DNA of 64,000 nucleotides, taken from Onchocerca volvulus. Lineage: Eukaryota > Nematoda > Chromadorea > Rhabditida > Onchocercidae. Shown here in pieces: positions 60,256 to 64,000 of this stretch. Below the pieces are notes generated by a model. It saw only the letters and a program-made list of their open reading frames with translations. It was not told the DNA's origin and did not search any database. Where the stretch lies: NCBI GenBank assembly GCA_000499405.2, contig HG738137.1:24680317-24744316 (forward strand), in the 5' to 3' direction. How positions within the stretch are numbered: position 1 is the first letter of the stretch; each line of letters opens with the position of its first letter. The position numbers and the translations under genes are program-made.

Positions 60256-63200
60256 ATGGCCTCAAATTCACAAATTTTTTTCATATTAGTACATATGACA
60301 GCAGTAATGTTACTTGCTATTGTTGGTAATTTACTTTTAATTTTCATTATATTTCGTGGAAATGCTGTCATAAAACGACGTATCTCACCGGTTCAGGTAA
60401 GGAATTTTTTACCGATATCAACAAACTGAAAAATTGGGATTTTTTTTTTATCATTCCGATTTTTCATTTTGTTACTAAAATTAATGATTACGTTTAATAA
60501 TTGAACAAAATAATCAAAATCGTTCCATCTTTATTTTTTTTAATATAAAATAAAATTCTGTTTTAAATTATTTAAGAATTACAATATAATTTTTTCAGAC
60601 ATTCTTCAAGCTATTAAAGAGAAAAAAAAATTGTATCTTGAATATTTATTCTAAATATCTGGAATTTTTTTCTTCCGATTTTTAACAAGCTGCAAAATTG
60701 GGATTATTTTCCAGTTGTCACTAAATTTACGATTACGCACAAAATAATTGAAATTTTTCTATCTTTATTTCGTTTTAATGCAAAATACAAATTAGTTTTA
60801 AATTTTCTAAACATAATTTGCCAGAGATCCCGAAAACCATTAAATTAAAAAAAAATACGGAAGATTTCTTTCTCAAATATTTATTTGAAAATATATATAA
60901 TATTGAGGAATGAAAGAAAAGACAATTAAAATAATAATTAAAAAATGATAACTAAAAAAAATGGTAATTTTTGCAGCTTTTACTATTGCATACCTGTGCA
61001 GCAGATTTATTATTTGCAATATTATCATTGGGTACCGAAATACTTATCATTCTGAAACATCCACGATTTGATGGACCAGCTTGGTTGTGTCAATTAACGA
61101 GATATTTACAAATGTTTCCAATGTATACTAGTTCATTCCTATTAGTTGCTATAAGTTTCGATCGCTTTCAGGTTTTTATAAATTTTTAATTTCATTTAAA
61201 TTTCATTTAATTTAAATTAATTCATTGTAAGATACTTTAAAATTATTTCAAAAGATTCAAATTTATTATTGTAATGATAGATGAAATTGATTACTTTTAA
61301 TGCATTTATAATTAATATCCATTTGTATTAATAAATTTTTCAAAAAAAAAATAGAAAGAACGAAGGTATCCTTTTAGCTTACTTTTTAGGTGTTGATTTT
61401 TAAATTCAAAAGTAATTAACCAAAGGATCAGAATATGCCAGAATTTGCTAACTTGCTAGACTAATTAATAGTGTTCTGCAATTTAACAAAGAGTTGAATA
61501 TGCTTTGTACTTAATTTGAAAGAAATTAATGGAATTGGAATTTCAACAAATTGTTTTAAATAAATTAACGTAAGCTTCTTCGAAAAATTTCGCCATGATA
61601 ATTTTGAAAATTTTTATATTACATTAAATTTCGGAAATTCCACATATATTATATTTTATTTATTCGTATTTCACTTTTTTTTAAAACTATTCATTACCAA
61701 GCAGATAATTATTTTTTCCTGTTTCATTGCATTATATTTCGTACAGTATATATTATGATTTTATACTGCATTATCTTTTTTATTTTATAAATTTGTATAG
61801 CACCTGCTCATTCACTTTATTTTTTCCCCCCTTTATTCGGTGATTTTAATGCCAACAACAAAAAAAACTTGAATTAAAGGAACTAAAGGAAAAATTTAAT
61901 GAAAACAAACTATGGTCAAAAAATTTAAGTTGAAATTAAGTAATTTCGTCATTTTCTTATAGGCTATATGTCATCCATTGCAAACTTATTGTAGCGATCG
62001 CTTTCGAAGACCTAATTATTTTGCAACAATTGCATGGATTACCGCTTTAATATGTTCAATTCCACAACTATTTGTTTGGCATAAAACGTAAGTTATAACT
62101 TTATCATAATGTAATTTGGTCAAATTATAATTACGATGTGTCCTAAATGCATGCATTAATGCATGCAGCAATTTAAATAGTTATGCAGTGCAGCACATTA
62201 GCATTATTAATTATCATAACAACTTTCTTAAACCAAAAGTAAAATTTTTCAAATACAACTTCTTTTTAAAATTTCCTCAAGGATATAAAATGACATTTAA
62301 TTTTAAAAAAATTCGAAGAAAAAGAAATTTCTGGTGGAAAAAGATAAAACTTTGAATAATGAAATTTTAAATCATAATATTTTTTTTAAATTATTTAAAG
62401 ATTGATATTATTAATCAATAGCTGAAACCAGCTGTAAATGTTCGTTTGTTCAAAATCTTGAGCTTCAAAAATTTTCACTTATGGCCTTGAAATTTTGACA
62501 CAACGTTACATTCGAATACGTGCATTTTTTTAAACACCTGCGTTTCTGTGGCTCAGTCTGGTTAAGTAGAAAAGAAAGAAAAGAGAAACGCGCGTTTCTG
62601 ATGTTAGGGGAGATATCTGATATTTGAAGACATTGCATCGAAAATATTGATACTGTAGACTGATCGCAGACACACAAGTGGTTAACTTAAAAAGCCCCTT
62701 TTTATATGGATCATCCTTGGTATTGATTATGGGGCGAAGATAACAATACATTAATTATAGAAAAGGTAGATTATCGGGACAAAGAATAAGAGACGGATAT
62801 TCTTGATGAAAATCAACTGCTCTTATCTTCTTTCTTCGCGAATTATCTCTCCAAAAATTCAACTAAGAAGCAATTCAAGACACGATTTAATATTATAAGT
62901 CAAAGAGCTAATCCATATAGTGCCTCATTTTAAAGTCTGGAAAAAATTGAAATAAAATAAAATAAAATTATGGAATAAATTGTTATAACTGCTCGGCATG
63001 AATATATTCAGTCCGCTTATTTGTTGTTTACCTGTCACAAGTGTGATAGATTAAAAAAAAAAGTAGGTGTGCCTATATAAAAACATGCGCCTATTTGAAC
63101 GCACGTTATATCAAAATTTCAAATTAATCGATGAAGAATTTGCAGCATTTTGTGAAAAGCCACCAGTAGCATTTACATTTTTATTTTTATAGATTATAAT

Positions 63201-63565
63201 ATTTCTCATTATTTCCTATCATTCTTACTTTTTTAATTATATAAAATTTACAGTTTAATTTAATCATATTTCTAAATACATGCAGTATATTGGAACCGTA
63301 ATAATTGTTTATTAGCTTACTGCAATAAAATGTTTTCCTGCAGAAAATACGGTGAATGTGCAACAATTTATGGACATGGTGTATCATTTCTAAAAAGTGT
63401 TTATGTGATAAGTTTTAATACCGTTGCTTGGTTAATACCATCGATGCTAGCAGCATTTTTCTATTATCGAGTATGTAAAACAATATGGTTATCACATCGT
63501 AAACAACAATTATTAGAAATGTCCAATTCATTATTTTTAAATAATGATTCCAAAAAAATTATCAG
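60256..63565 (+). CDS. vasopressin/oxytocin-type (nematocin-like) GPCR, 5' part
   Basis: Exons 60256-60396, 60977-61171, 61963-62087 and 63344-63565, all in phase, give 227 complete codons with the gene open to the right. TM1 has the Gly-Asn pair (IVGNLLLIF, residues 22-30). TM2 has Asp57 in CAADLLFA. The conserved extracellular Cys85 is in GPAWLCQL, followed by TM3 with RYLQMFPMYTSSFLL. The DRY motif is DRF (109-111), followed by QAICHPLQT. TM4 has W..ALICSIPQLFVW. The second extracellular loop has Cys159 (GECATIY), the usual disulphide partner. TM5 contains WLIPSMLAAFFYYR. The GP.WLC..V..LQ.F.M...AICHPL pattern is closest to V1a/oxytocin receptors, which in nematodes are nematocin receptors, though CCAP- or NPS-type is possible. 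TM6 and TM7 must lie beyond 64000. The N-terminus is very short from this ATG (TAA directly before it), so an upstream exon may be missing. Confidence 0.82.
62148..62167. repeat. 20-bp perfect palindrome
   Basis: TGCATGCATTAATGCATGCA, in intron 3 of the GPCR. It contains two TGCATGCA-like octamers, a sequence favourable for alternating purine-pyrimidine structure. No known role here. Confidence 0.7.
62440..62960. other. less AT-rich block inside GPCR intron 3
   Basis: About 500 bp of higher-complexity sequence with a perfect 16-bp palindrome AGAAACGCGCGTTTCT (62584-62599) and TGGCTCAGTCTGGTTAAG (62549), which resembles a tRNA A box. No B box or cloverleaf follows. It may be an old inserted element. 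The minus-strand open frames here have no domain support. Confidence 0.3.
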
Positions 63566-64000
63566 GTATTATTAAATTCCAACATCAAATTTATCAACAA
63601 TTATTTGATAATTTGTCCTATTTGAGTTATATGCATAACATTAATATTACTAATAAAAATAATTCAATTGTACTGATAATGTTTATAAACCGTGAAAATC
63701 TCAAAAACATAAAACTCTTTTTCCTAATTTTTTAATTATAATATAGTATAGCATATCGTATACAAAAGAAAAAAATTATTAATTAAATATTTAACAAAAT
63801 GTAGAATTTTCTTTTTGTTTTTTTTCAATTCGCAATAATTTTATCATATGTTAGTATAAATAAATATATTGTAATCATAAACAATGATTTAATTGATAAA
63901 GCGAAACTTCCAAAGTTTTTTCAACAAACTAAACTTTTTTAATAAATTTCTTAGCTAAACTTTTTGTTTAATTCTATCAAAATTGCGCAAAATTAACAAG
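63566..64000 (+). other. start of GPCR intron 4
   Basis: Begins GTATTA after ATCAG. AT-rich, with no further exon before the window end. The open frame at 63544-63735 runs off the exon into the intron in another frame and is not used. Confidence 0.6.

Noticed and set aside
62549..62620. tRNA gene suggested by TGGCTCAGTCTGGTTAAG
   Set aside because: No B box, anticodon stem or acceptor stem can be found at the expected spacing.
1..64000. CRISPR arrays, operons with ribosome-binding sites, phage or plasmid features
   Set aside because: The window is intron-rich eukaryotic DNA. Its tandem repeats lack the regular repeat-spacer pattern.

Overview
The window is very AT-rich eukaryotic DNA. Its genes are broken by many short to medium introns with GT/AG borders and T-rich acceptors ending in TTTCAG, and the products are typical of nematodes: a transthyretin-like secreted protein, a nematocin/vasopressin-type receptor, and genes with an acceptor a few bases upstream of the start codon, as expected for spliced-leader addition. 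I infer a parasitic nematode, probably clade III (filarial or related spirurid). This is an inference from style and gene content, not a species identification. Exon models were built by hand from reading frame, splice signals and phase agreement.

Layout. 1-3.0 kb: AT-rich, no gene seen. 3.03-4.57 kb (+): secreted glycine-rich repeat protein with two mutually exclusive second exons. 6.15-8.86 kb (+): transthyretin-like secreted protein. 9-15 kb: AT-rich repeats and two doubtful coding scraps. 15.0-17.0 kb (-): small secreted protein of two complete sushi/CCP domains. 19.5-29.6 kb (-): 19-exon gene for a ~1030-residue ankyrin protein of the ANKRD28/44/52 type (PP6 regulatory ankyrin subunit). 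30-37 kb: AT-rich spacer with a possible solo LTR and repeats. 37.1-44.1 kb (+): complete cullin-3 gene, 17 coding exons, 785 residues. 44.2-54.3 kb: a rearranged mosaic made from duplicated pieces of the two flanking genes. It holds the 5' end of the ankyrin gene, three fragments of the middle of cul-3 in alternating orientation, copies of the cul-3 3' flank, short hairpin modules and an assembly gap at the apex of an inverted repeat. 54.3-59.2 kb: AT-rich, no gene seen. 60.3-63.6 kb (+): first five transmembrane segments of a vasopressin/oxytocin-type GPCR, running off the window.

How the genes relate. cul-3 encodes the scaffold of CRL3 ubiquitin ligases and the ankyrin gene a likely PP6 phosphatase scaffold. 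They are divergently arranged, but nothing in the sequence shows joint regulation. The glycine-rich, transthyretin-like and sushi proteins are all predicted to be secreted and are unrelated to one another.

The observations most worth following are: (1) the tandem 73-nt exon pair in the glycine-rich gene, whose phases allow exactly one copy per transcript; (2) the 44-54 kb duplication mosaic, which may be a real young segmental rearrangement or partly an assembly artefact; (3) a possible 81-nt in-frame cassette exon in cul-3 intron 1.
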